Shown here: positions 29,059 through 36,740 of the stretch, in pieces
Numbering within the stretch: position 1 is the stretch's first letter
How the letters are laid out: each line of letters opens with the position of its first letter
Assembly (NCBI GenBank): GCA_003555025.1
Contig: PWHV01000011.1
Coordinates: forward strand, 76,101-140,100
Source of the DNA: Methanomassiliicoccaceae archaeon
GTDB taxonomy: Archaea > Thermoplasmatota > Thermoplasmata > Methanomassiliicoccales > Methanomethylophilaceae
Direction: 5' to 3'
Length of the DNA: 64,000 nucleotides
The notes under the pieces: model-generated
What the model was told of the DNA's origin: nothing
Database searches by the model: none
What the model saw: the letters and a program-made list of their open reading frames with translations, nothing else
Made by a program: the position numbers and the translations under genes

Positions 29059-30398
29059 AGCGCCGCCTCCATCATAACGTCCTTGGACACCTCTATTCCG
29101 GTCCAAATGCGGAACGAGGCCATGGCCTGATGCACCAGCATCTCCAACCCTTCTATCGTCATCGCCCCTCTGGCGGACGCCTCGCGGATGAGGGGCGTCT
29201 CGCGGGGGCGGTACACCATGTCGAACACCGTGTGCCTTTCGTCGAGGAGGTCCACATCCAATGGTGCGAGCGAAGGATACCCCTCCATCCCCAGAGGGGT
29301 GCAGTTGACGATCAGGTCGAAGCGTTCCAGGTTCCGCGGGACGCCCGCCGCGGAGCATCCGTACCGCTGCGCCAAAGCCTCCGCCTTCGACATGTCCCGG
29401 TTGCTCACCGTAACGCCGCAACCTTCGGACTGGAGAGCGTAACAGCAGGCCATGGCCGCGCCGCCCGCTCCCAGCACCAGGGCCTCGGAGCCGGCGATGG
29501 TGACGCCGGCCTCGGCCAAAGCCTCCTTCACCCCCAGCACATCGGTGTTGTAACCCACCAGCCTGCCGTCCTCTTTGCTTATGGTGTTCACCGCCCCCAC
29601 GGCGGCGGCGGACGCGTCCAGGGCGTCCAGGTGCGCCAAGGCCTCCACCTTGTACGGTATCGTGACATTGAGCCCGCGGACATCGTAGAACTTCATGAAA
29701 GCCGCCAGGCCGTCCAGTCCGGGGGTATCGAACCGCATGTATCTGCCGGCAAGGCCCGCCGCCTCCATGGCGGCGCGGTGCATCGCCGGCGAGGAGCTGT
29801 GCCCCAGCGGCCGTCCCACTATCCCCAGCAACAGCGGGTCGCCCCCCATCCTCCTCATCTCCTGCACGGACATCTGCCCCGGGGCGGTGGCCTTGCCGGC
29901 ATGGGCGAAGGTGAACTCGTTCCCCAAGAGCCGTGACCTCGCCCGGGTGATCGCACCCAGATCTCCCATGCCCAGTATAACGTGCCTTCCCGCGATGAGG
30001 TCGGCGGCCTGTTTTATGCTCACCAGGTCCCGGAGGGAATTCACCATGAACGCGCCTTTGCGCAGCTCGCAGCGCATGCCGCCCATCAAGCGGATGATGC
30101 CCTCCCAGTCCGGAGTGCGCTCCCAGTCGTGATGGGACGCTATGGTCATGGTATCATCGATATCGTCGCATTCCTCGCCGACGTCGATTAGTGAGGCGCC
30201 GGCGGCCGCCGCCCATGCGGCCGCCTCCCTCCTGTCCGTGTCCCTCAGGTCGCCCAGGGTGGCTATGAAGGGCTTGGCCGGCAGAGGCTCCACCGGCCAT
30301 CCTAGCCGGTCCAGCCTGAGCTCGGCCATGTCCGCCATTAGCATCGCGTCCGATTCCAGATCCTCGACGCGGCCCACTGATAGGCAGATGCGGGTCAT
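29055..30398 (-). CDS. aroDE: Fused 3-dehydroquinate dehydratase-shikimate dehydrogenase
   Basis: A 447-residue bifunctional enzyme. Residues 1-185 are type I dehydroquinase: AELRLDRLGW with the substrate-binding EhR-like pair, ASHHDWERTP with the catalytic His, ELRKGAFMVN with the Schiff-base Lys, and GDLGAITRA. Residues 190-447 are AroE: GIVGRPLGHSSSPAMHRAAM, GLNVTIPYKVEAL with its catalytic Lys, GAVNTISKEDGRLVGYNTD, the NADP site VLGAGGAAMACCYAL, and GLEMLVHQAMASF. Fusion of these consecutive activities is known in some lineages. The start overlaps the aroB' stop by four bases. Confidence 0.93.
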   Translation of the reverse strand: MTRICLSVGRVEDLESDAMLMADMAELRLDRLGWPVEPLPAKPFIATLGDLRDTDRREAAAWAAAAGASLIDVGEECDDIDDTMTIASHHDWERTPDWEGIIRLMGGMRCELRKGAFMVNSLRDLVSIKQAADLIAGRHVILGMGDLGAITRARSRLLGNEFTFAHAGKATAPGQMSVQEMRRMGGDPLLLGIVGRPLGHSSSPAMHRAAMEAAGLAGRYMRFDTPGLDGLAAFMKFYDVRGLNVTIPYKVEALAHLDALDASAAAVGAVNTISKEDGRLVGYNTDVLGVKEALAEAGVTIAGSEALVLGAGGAAMACCYALQSEGCGVTVSNRDMSKAEALAQRYGCSAAGVPRNLERFDLIVNCTPLGMEGYPSLAPLDVDLLDERHTVFDMVYRPRETPLIREASARGAMTIEGLEMLVHQAMASFRIWTGIEVSKDVMMEAAL

Positions 30399-31408
30399 GT
30401 CTCCCTTATGGTCTCATCGACGCTCATGCCGAAATGCCTTCCGCCCTCCGACACCGCACCGAGTACCTTGTCACCCGCTTGCAGATCGCTGACGGAGATG
30501 GAGCCGTCGGGACCTATCAGTTTTACCGTCTCCGCGTTCTGGACGACGGCGCTGAACCGCCTCCCGTCATGCTCCAGCTCCAGCAGCAGCATGGGTCTGC
30601 TCTCGGTCTTGCAGCGTCCCACCACCGAGCGTCTGGCGCCGCCGTCGGCGCCGACGACGAGGACCTCATCGCCGCTCTTGAGCTCGGACAGGTACCTGGT
30701 CTTGCCCCCCGGCGTCATGACGTAGGCGTGCACCGCCCCGGCGTTGACGCGGAACGGCCGCGAGGCCACGTAGCCGCTCTCCTCGCTCTCCGATTGGACC
30801 AGCAGCATGCAGGCCGACTGCGAGCCGATGAGCATCCCCTCCCCTGGCACCATGATGTTGCAGGTGTCCACGCAGACCCGGTCCGCCAACGGCAGTTTCC
30901 TCACCTCTTTGACGCTGACCGCCTGCAGCTCCACCGAACTCTCTTCCTGCAGCAAGGACGCAATCGCATCATCGCTCCAGGCCTCCGGTTCGAGGAGCAC
31001 CGCGTCCACCCCTCCCTCCAGGGTCTGGAGGAAGAGCCTCGCCTCGCCGACGCTGTCGGCGGTGGCTAGTAGGCGGGAGCCGCTGCCTTGGAACGCGGCC
31101 ACGAGATTCTCCACGGGTATGACCTTCCAATCGGTGGTGCTGACCACGAAGGACCCTATTCCTGCGGAGGCCATCACCTCCGCCATACCCTCGGGATCAT
31201 CCACGGAGACGATGCGCAGCTCGCCCCACGGCGAGCGGATGCCATCGCCGTCGCGGAAATGCAATGTCATCTTCCCCAGGCTTTCGAAGTGCTCGTCGCC
31301 CTCGCGCACCACTATGTCCTCGATGCCCTTCTCCAGCGCGCCGGTGACCAGGCTCTTCCTGTCATCGGCGGAATCGGGAAGGTCCGCCCGCGCCCATATG
31401 CGTCCCAT
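30395..31408 (-). CDS. aroB': 3-dehydroquinate synthase II
   Basis: A 337-residue archaeal dehydroquinate synthase that oxidatively deaminates and cyclises the ADH product, replacing bacterial AroB. Recognised by the start RIWARADLPDSADDRKSLVTGALEKGIEDIVV and the block DTCNIMVPGEGMLIGSQSACMLLVQSESEESGYVASRPFRVNAGAVHAYVMTPGGKTRYLSELKSGDEVLVV. It begins inside the 3' end of aroA' with an overlap of 47 bases, and the family-typical N-terminus shows the overlap is real. Confidence 0.94.
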   Translation of the reverse strand: MGRIWARADLPDSADDRKSLVTGALEKGIEDIVVREGDEHFESLGKMTLHFRDGDGIRSPWGELRIVSVDDPEGMAEVMASAGIGSFVVSTTDWKVIPVENLVAAFQGSGSRLLATADSVGEARLFLQTLEGGVDAVLLEPEAWSDDAIASLLQEESSVELQAVSVKEVRKLPLADRVCVDTCNIMVPGEGMLIGSQSACMLLVQSESEESGYVASRPFRVNAGAVHAYVMTPGGKTRYLSELKSGDEVLVVGADGGARRSVVGRCKTESRPMLLLELEHDGRRFSAVVQNAETVKLIGPDGSISVSDLQAGDKVLGAVSEGGRHFGMSVDETIRET

Positions 31409-32204
31409 GGTATCCCTCCAGCAGCTTCATGGCCTCTTCCACGTCGGCGCCGTGGAGGACCATCTTGGATATCGCTTTGGTCATCCCTTCAACGTTGCGG
31501 TGCTGGAACACGTTGCGTCCGATGGAGACTCCCTTTCCGCCGGCATCCAAGGACTCCCCCACGATGGTGAGGAGCTCCTTGTCGGAGGACACCTTGGGCC
31601 CGCCGGCGATCACCACCGGCGCCATGGATCCCCTGACGACCTCACGGAAGCTGTCCGGGTCGCCGGTGTAATTGGTCTTGACGAGGTCCGCCCCCAGCTC
31701 CACCGCCACCCGGGCGGAGTGCTTCACCAGGTCCACATCGAACGGGTCCTTTATCCCCGGACCGCGGGGGTAGGCCATGGCCAGCAGGGGCATGCCCCAC
31801 TCCATGCATTTGCGGGAGACGCCGCCGATGTCATGGAGCATGGCCGGCTCGGTGTCGGAGCCGATGTTCAGATGCACCGACACCGCGTCGGCGCCCAGTT
31901 TTATACCCTCCTCCACGTTGGCCACCAGCACCTTTTCGTCGGAGGTGGTGCCCATGTTGGTGGACGCTGAGAGGTGGAGTATGAGACCGATGTCGTGGCC
32001 GCTGCTGCGATGGCCGTAGGGGACGATTCCCTTGTGCATGACCACTGCGGTGGCCCCTCCCCTGGATATGCCGTCTATGGTGTGGCGCATATCGGTGAGG
32101 CCCTCTATGGGACCGACGGACATGCCGTGGTCAACGGGTATTATCACCGCGTTTCCTGAGTTGCGGTCGATAATCCTCTCCATGCGGATCTGCTTTCCGA
32201 ACAT
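31362..32204 (-). CDS. aroA': 2-amino-3,7-dideoxy-D-threo-hept-6-ulosonate synthase
   Basis: A 280-residue class I aldolase that condenses 6-deoxy-5-ketofructose 1-phosphate with aspartate semialdehyde, the archaeal entry to aromatics. Marks: MERIIDRNSGNAVIIPVDHGMSVGP, VSVHLNIGS, ADLVKTNYTGD with the Schiff-base Lys, VVIAGGPKVSS and GVSIGRNVFQHRN. First gene of the seven-gene operon, with a TATA box on the minus strand at 32241-32250. I start at the Met of MFGKQIRM; a Met nine codons upstream would leave almost no leader. Confidence 0.94.
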   Translation of the reverse strand: MFGKQIRMERIIDRNSGNAVIIPVDHGMSVGPIEGLTDMRHTIDGISRGGATAVVMHKGIVPYGHRSSGHDIGLILHLSASTNMGTTSDEKVLVANVEEGIKLGADAVSVHLNIGSDTEPAMLHDIGGVSRKCMEWGMPLLAMAYPRGPGIKDPFDVDLVKHSARVAVELGADLVKTNYTGDPDSFREVVRGSMAPVVIAGGPKVSSDKELLTIVGESLDAGGKGVSIGRNVFQHRNVEGMTKAISKMVLHGADVEEAMKLLEGYHGTHMGAGGPSRFRR

Positions 32205-32240
32205 CTGATCCCTCGTGATACGTGCTAACACATGACACGG

Positions 32241-32250
32241 TATATTAACC
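32241..32250 (-). promoter_or_regulatory. TATA box of the aromatic amino acid operon
   Basis: On the minus strand the sequence is GGTTAATATA, about 40 bases before the aroA' ATG, putting the start of transcription near 32218. No regulator site is obvious. Confidence 0.55.
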
Positions 32251-32328
32251 CTTCGCCAACCCCTAGATGCGGGGGCAACGGGGTGCTTCGAAAGCTATTT
32301 ATTGTATCTTAGGTTTGGACGCCTGAAC

Positions 32329-32405
32329 GGGCCAATAGATCAGCTCGGAAGATCGCCTGCTTTGCAAGCAGGAGGGCGCGGGTTCAAATCCCGCTTGGTC
32401 CACCA
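32329..32405 (+). tRNA. tRNA-Ala (anticodon TGC)
   Basis: A 77-base cloverleaf: acceptor GGGCCAA pairs with TTGGTCC, discriminator A and encoded CCA; the anticodon stem CCTGC/GCAGG encloses loop TTTGCAA with anticodon TGC; the T arm is GCGGGTTCAAATCCCGC. A TATA-like TATTTATTG lies about 35 bases upstream. Confidence 0.94.
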
Positions 32406-32730
32406 TCCCCGTCACTTGTTCACACGCTGCAATCCATGTTGAATCCTTTTTTCGTCCCGAACTCGGATTCAAAGGACGGCTCATGCTGTCAATCCATAGG
32501 ATTGTGGTCATGATTACATACTGCCCGTGAACGTGATCAAAAAATCATGTGCGGCCTGAGCATGTCCTCACTCAGATAGGTCAATTGGCAGAAAGGAGGA
32601 ATCCCATTGTGGATTCTGTCTTTTCATGTCCCATCCAAATACGTTGATAATTGATAAACGGTATGTTATGAATACGTTTAAGGTTGAAGATAACGAAGAT
32701 AATTATTAACACAATCATACTGAAAATATT
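32406..32730. other. A/T-rich spacer before the DUF1538 operon
   Basis: No gene is seen. The right half is strongly A/T-rich (AATTATTAACACAATCATAC near 32700) and probably holds the promoter of the DUF1538 operon. Confidence 0.45.
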
Positions 32731-32733
32731 GTG

Positions 32734-33424
32734 ATGTGTGGTTTGCAGGAGGATGCTAAGGAGGTTTTGATCGCCACCGTACCCTTGTTGCTTTCGGTGC
32801 TAATTGCAAAGGCGGCATTCCTCCAGAGCAGCCTTGGCGATATTCTCATATATCTGGCGTCATCGGTGATGCTGATAGCCGGATTCTTCTTTTTCATCAT
32901 CGGAGTCCGGCGGGATACAACCTATCGGCGAGGCAATGGGTTCAGAGATGGTCCAGCATGGCAGTCTGCCAGTGGTCGCCGTGACCGTGTTCGTTTTCAT
33001 TCTGGTCATCACAATGGCCGAACCCTCCTTGGCCGTGTTCACAAGCGCTGTCGCTTCGGTGGTCGAGAACGACCTTATCTCAACATATCTGATGATGGTG
33101 ATACCCGTCAGTGCCGCCATCCTCGTCGTTGTGTCGGTGTTCCGTGTGCTCTTGGGGATAAGCATGAAGAAGTTACTCATGGTCGGATACGGGGCGATAA
33201 TAGTCCTATCCCTACTCGTGCCCACTGATTTCCTGGCATTGGCCTATGACTCCGGAGGGGCAGCCGCCGGGGCGCTGGTTCTGCCGGTGATATTGTCCTT
33301 CGGAGTGGGTATGAGCTCCGTTCTGTCTGATAGGACTGACCTCTCCGATGTGTTCGGTTACATAGCATTGGCGACGATGGGTCCGATACTGGGCGTATTG
33401 CTCATGGGGGTGCTTCTGTTTTGA
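32734..33424 (+). pseudogene. DUF1538 membrane protein, first subunit, frameshifted
   Basis: The gene encodes a DUF1538-type protein of about 230 residues. It starts MCGLQEDAKEVLIATVPLLLSVLIAKAAF and has about six hydrophobic segments, including SVMLIAGFFFFIIGV, SLPVVAVTVFVFILVITMAEP, YLMMVIPVSAAILVVVSVF and the YDSGGAAAGALVLPVILSFGVG block repeated in the second subunit. One extra base near 32908-32914 (CGGCGGGA) breaks the frame: upstream ends at IIGVRR, downstream resumes GIQPIGEAMGSEMVQHG. The second gene starts within its stop (TTGA). It could be a true frameshift mutation, a sequence error, or recoding. Confidence 0.7.
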
Positions 33425-34149
33425 ACGCCGAACTCTCCATCCTCTACGATACCGCAGTGGAGGTTTCGTTGATGGTGCTGCCCGTTCTGGCTTTCTTCCT
33501 GCTCTTCCAATTCTTCTTCCTTGGATACCCAAGGGTGACATTCAATAGGATAATGGTGAACCTCTTACTGGCGACCCTCGGCATATTCCTGTTCCTTGGA
33601 GGGGTGTATATGGGACTGATGCCGGCCGCCCAATCCATCGGCGAGTACGTGGGTAGCAATCTTCAAAGATGGTACCTGCCCCTGATGGGAGCTGTCGTCG
33701 GATTCCTGGCCACATTCGCTGAGCCTACGGTTAGGCTTTTGTCCGACCAGGTGGACCGCAGCTCCTCCGGCTATCTTCCATCCAAGGTCCTCGTGCTGGT
33801 GATATCATTGGGCGTGGCCTTCACGGTCGCATTGGGGATGGCGCGTATAGCCTATGGCTGGGACTTCATTTATATCATCGTACCCGGATACCTACTGGCG
33901 ATGATGTTTATGTGGAGGACCAGCCCCAAGTTCGTTTCAATGGCGTTCGATTCCGGAGGGATGGTGACCGGACCTCTGGCGGTGTTCATAGTGATGTCAA
34001 TGGCCATCGGAGCCGCCTCAGGGATAGAGGGGGCTTCCCCGATAAGGGATGGTTTCGGGATGATAGCGATGATCGCGCTTGCGCCGTTGAAATCAATATC
34101 TGCGCTTGGTAACCATCTTACGATGAAGGAGGGAGAGTATGATAATTGA
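33421..34149 (+). CDS. DUF1538 membrane protein, second subunit
   Basis: A 242-residue intact integral membrane protein with about seven hydrophobic segments. It repeats the plan of the preceding gene: AEPTVRLLSDQVD matches the AEPSLAVFTSAV block, and FDSGGMVTGPLAVFIVMSMAIG matches YDSGGAAAGALVLP. The paired DSGG re-entrant-like motifs suggest a two-domain transport or channel protein made of two related halves. DUF1538 has no proven function. The start is TTG at 33421 overlapping the previous stop; the end overlaps the P-II-like gene by 11 bases, so all three genes are coupled. Confidence 0.8.
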   Translation: MNAELSILYDTAVEVSLMVLPVLAFFLLFQFFFLGYPRVTFNRIMVNLLLATLGIFLFLGGVYMGLMPAAQSIGEYVGSNLQRWYLPLMGAVVGFLATFAEPTVRLLSDQVDRSSSGYLPSKVLVLVISLGVAFTVALGMARIAYGWDFIYIIVPGYLLAMMFMWRTSPKFVSMAFDSGGMVTGPLAVFIVMSMAIGAASGIEGASPIRDGFGMIAMIALAPLKSISALGNHLTMKEGEYDN

Positions 34150-34547
34150 AGAAGATGTCGACATGATTCTCACAGTCGTCAGGAAAGGTTGGGCTGAATC
34201 TGTTTTCCATGCTGCCATCGAGGCAGGTGCGAGAGGGGGGCACCATATTCCACGGCCGAGGGACCAGTACAGATGAGTGGATGATATTCTTGGGCGTTCT
34301 TGTAGAGCCTGAAAAGGAAGTGGTCCTAACCGTCGTACCACGGGACATCAGCAGGGAAGTGCTAATTAGTATAAGCAAGGCCGCCGAACTGGAGAAGACC
34401 GGAAACGGCATATCCGTGGTATGGCCATTGTCTATGGCTGTGGGAAGGGTCGAAAAAATCCCCACAGCCGATGGACGGGACGCCCTCGAAAGGCAAGAAG
34501 AAGTGAGGAACATGACGGGGCCTAACCGCGACCCATCAGAGAAATGA
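34139..34547 (+). pseudogene. P-II-like regulator, frameshifted in a G6 run
   Basis: The first frame encodes MIIEEDVDMILTVVRKGWAE and SVFHAAIEAGARGG. A single extra G in the run at 34235-34240 (GAGAGGGGGGCACC) takes it out of frame. Removing one G joins it to GTIFHGRGTSTDEWMIFLGV, then EPEKEVVLTVVPRD and AELEKTGNGISVVWPLSMAVGRVE, giving a P-II (GlnB) fold: trimeric core strands, a T-loop region after GARGG, and the GxGI-WP-VGR C-terminal block. P-II proteins sense nitrogen or energy metabolites and bind membrane transporters, so regulation of the DUF1538 pair is a reasonable inference. Confidence 0.7.
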
Positions 34548-34595
34548 AACAGTAGAGGATGGAGAGTAAGCATATGCGGCCAAGGGGAAACAACG

Positions 34596-34883
34596 ATGGC
34601 CTCCATGTGCCAGCCCAAATTGGAGGTCGTCCGATCCCCGCCGGTATGGGACGACGTCAATGCCTGGAAGGCGACCGCTCGGGACGCGCTCTTCACCGAG
34701 GATGGTTTTCAGTGATCGGATGCCCGGAGGATCCTGGTCGCCAACTGCCACGCCGCTGTGGCGCGGTCCCCGCTCTACGGCCGCTCGTTGGCTCTCATCC
34801 GGTCGCCGCCGGGATGGGACGACCTCCACGCATGGAAAGAAAAGGTCCAAAGGGCCCTTATATCGGGGCCCCAGGGACGGTAA
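34596..34883 (+). pseudogene. Broken gene with a repeated RSPPxWDD motif
   Basis: One frame of 96 codons, interrupted only by TGA at 34713-34715, encodes VRSPPVWDDVNAWKATARDA before the stop and IRSPPGWDDLHAWKEKVQRA near its end. The two motifs are about 60 codons apart and diverged, so the DNA holds an internal duplication. Between them lies ARRILVANCHAAVARSPLYG. The unbroken character of the frame favours a once-real protein. Its 3' end overlaps the convergent amiS gene. No family is recognised. Confidence 0.4.
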
Positions 34884-35370
34884 GTATGTAGTAGGCGTAG
34901 ACGCCGGTTATGATGGCCACCGCCATCGTGGACCACGCGGCCAGCTTCTTTATCTCCAGGCGCAGGCCCATGAGCAGGAAGAACACGAACCACAGGTACG
35001 CCCACACCGCCCATATCACCGCCAGCACCGCCAGCTTGTCCACCATGAAGGTGTAGGCGGCGGTGGGGGCGGCGGTCACCGCCACGAAGAGGCAGTAGAA
35101 GCCCAGTGCCCGGTTGTCGTCTATCCCCCACCAGAAGGCCACGAACAGCCAAAGGTAGGTGAAGGAGAACAGCAGGGTCTGGGCGGCGGCGAACGCCGAT
35201 TCCATCACGAAGACGAAATAGGCGGCGTTCAGGAACGTCAGCGCTCCCGCGAACAGGTTGATAACCGCCGTGTCCTTGGCGGTGGCGTAGCCCATGATGT
35301 AGAGCGCGTTGACGAAGAGCACCGCGCCCACGTACAGCAGGCCGAGTCCGAGCAGGTTGGGGTCCGACAT
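34858..35370 (-). CDS. amiS: AmiS/UreI family amide or urea channel
   Basis: A 170-residue membrane protein with six predicted helices, the usual size of AmiS/UreI. It starts MSDPNLLGLGLLYVGAVLFVNALYIMG and contains the FLNAAYFVFV, LLFSFTYLWLFVAFWWG and WAVWAYLWFVFFLLMGLRLEIKK blocks typical of the family, which form proton-gated channels for urea or short-chain amides. It follows amiE by 40 bases on the same strand, so it probably admits the amide substrate or releases products. Confidence 0.9.
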   Translation of the reverse strand: MSDPNLLGLGLLYVGAVLFVNALYIMGYATAKDTAVINLFAGALTFLNAAYFVFVMESAFAAAQTLLFSFTYLWLFVAFWWGIDDNRALGFYCLFVAVTAAPTAAYTFMVDKLAVLAVIWAVWAYLWFVFFLLMGLRLEIKKLAAWSTMAVAIITGVYAYYILTVPGAPI

Positions 35371-35410
35371 TCGCTCCCTCCTTGGAAAAAAAAGGAGAGG
35401 GGTTGAGCCC

Positions 35411-36442
35411 CTACTTGCTCCTGATCCCCGGCACAGGGCACTCGTCGGTCCCCGGCGTCGACCTGGTCACCTTCTCTATCTGCTTCCTCGCCTTGGCCGG
35501 GTCCTGGATCCAGTCCTTGTAGAAGTCGAAGGGGCATTCGACGTGCCCCTCCTTCTCCCCGGCGGCGAGCTCGGCGGTGTAGCCGCGGTGAAGCAGCTTG
35601 TAGAGATGGTTCTGGCTCTGCCAGTTCTTGCGCGCGTCCCTTATCGCCGAAACGGAGAGCTCGGCGTACTGGTTCTCCATCTCGTTGGTCTCCGTCTCCC
35701 CCAGCACGCGGCCGTCGAAGCCGATGATGGCGGAGTGGCCGAAGAACGAGTACGCCCCGTCATGGCCGGCCATGTTGGCCACCGCCACGTAGCTGGTGTT
35801 CTGCCAGGCGGCGGCGCGGGCATTGATGCACTGCTGCTCCTTGGACGGGTACATGTACCCTTGGCACCGGATTATGAGCTCGGCGCCCTTGTAGGCGCAG
35901 TCCCTCCATATCTCCGGGTAGTTGCCGTCGTCGCAGATTATGAGGCTGGTCTTCAGCCCCTTGGGCCCGTCGGAAACATAGGTCTTGTGCGCCGCCGTCC
36001 ACCCCTCGATGGGGCACCACGGCATTATCTTGCGGTACTGCTGCACGATCTCCCCGTTGTCGTCGATGAGTATCAACGTGTTGTAGGGGTGCCTGTTCGG
36101 ATGGTCCTCATGCAGCTCCCCGGTGATGGAGAACACCCCCCAGACGCCGTTGTCCTTGCACGCCTGGGCGAAGATGTCGGTCTCCGGTCCGGGGACCGTG
36201 GTGGAGAGGTCCATCATCTCGTTCTTGTCGTACAGGACGCCCTCGGTGCTGTACTCGGGGAAGATTATCAGGTCCAGGCCCGGGTGGCTGGCCTTCATCC
36301 CCTTGATGTAATCAGCGATCCCCTGGCAGTTCTCCATTATCTTGTCCTTGCCTCCAAGCCTCGGAAAGGTCTTGAGGGGCGGATAGTTGACAACCCCTAC
36401 CCCCACCGTGTCGTTGGAGGACGAGATATCGCCATGTCTCAT
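35411..36442 (-). CDS. amiE: Aliphatic amidase
   Basis: A 343-residue nitrilase-superfamily amidase hydrolysing short aliphatic amides to acid plus ammonia. The catalytic triad is visible: Glu in [10 protein letters not shown], Lys in [13 protein letters not shown], and Cys in [16 protein letters not shown]. The start [20 protein letters not shown] and the end [12 protein letters not shown] are close to bacterial AmiE such as that of Pseudomonas, and the length matches. Such similarity in an archaeon points to transfer from bacteria. The A/T-rich upstream region has TATA-like TATAAATAAC on the minus strand near 36510. Formamidase is a near relative and cannot be excluded. Confidence 0.93.
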   Translation of the reverse strand: MRHGDISSSNDTVGVGVVNYPPLKTFPRLGGKDKIMENCQGIADYIKGMKASHPGLDLIIFPEYSTEGVLYDKNEMMDLSTTVPGPETDIFAQACKDNGVWGVFSITGELHEDHPNRHPYNTLILIDDNGEIVQQYRKIMPWCPIEGWTAAHKTYVSDGPKGLKTSLIICDDGNYPEIWRDCAYKGAELIIRCQGYMYPSKEQQCINARAAAWQNTSYVAVANMAGHDGAYSFFGHSAIIGFDGRVLGETETNEMENQYAELSVSAIRDARKNWQSQNHLYKLLHRGYTAELAAGEKEGHVECPFDFYKDWIQDPAKARKQIEKVTRSTPGTDECPVPGIRSK

Positions 36443-36740
36443 TTCTTTTCACCTCCTTCCCCGCTTGCGATTGAATCACAAGGTAAAAATATCATTGATA
36501 TTACACGTTATTTATAGTTAACTTGAAATCAGTTATTATTCTACAATAAAGTTTATAAACAATCGTTTTGAAAAAAGGACATCCAGTTTATATTCTAACT
36601 GTTTTATCCAAAAAAAGCATCCACGATCTCAGGACGGACTACGGAGGACTCCGGCAGACGCGTTCCGCGACCCCGGAACCACGGGTGAAAGACGGATACC
36701 TGACAACGGTTAATAATGCAAACGCGCATACCGAACAACG
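36443..36740. other. A/T-rich divergent promoter region
   Basis: About 300 bases between the divergent amidase and hydrolase genes. The left half is very A/T-rich, with TATA-like elements for the minus strand (near 36510) and TTTATAAACAATCG near 36552-36565. No gene is supported. Confidence 0.5.

Noticed and set aside
32299-32511. Minus-strand frame encoding a peptide with VDQAGFEPAPSCLQSRRSS
   Set aside because: It is the antisense of tRNA-Ala; such GFEP-containing peptides are a common false annotation over tRNA genes.
34713-34715. TGA as a possible selenocysteine codon
   Set aside because: No recognisable selenoprotein family and no evidence of an archaeal SECIS element in the untranslated region; simple nonsense is more likely.
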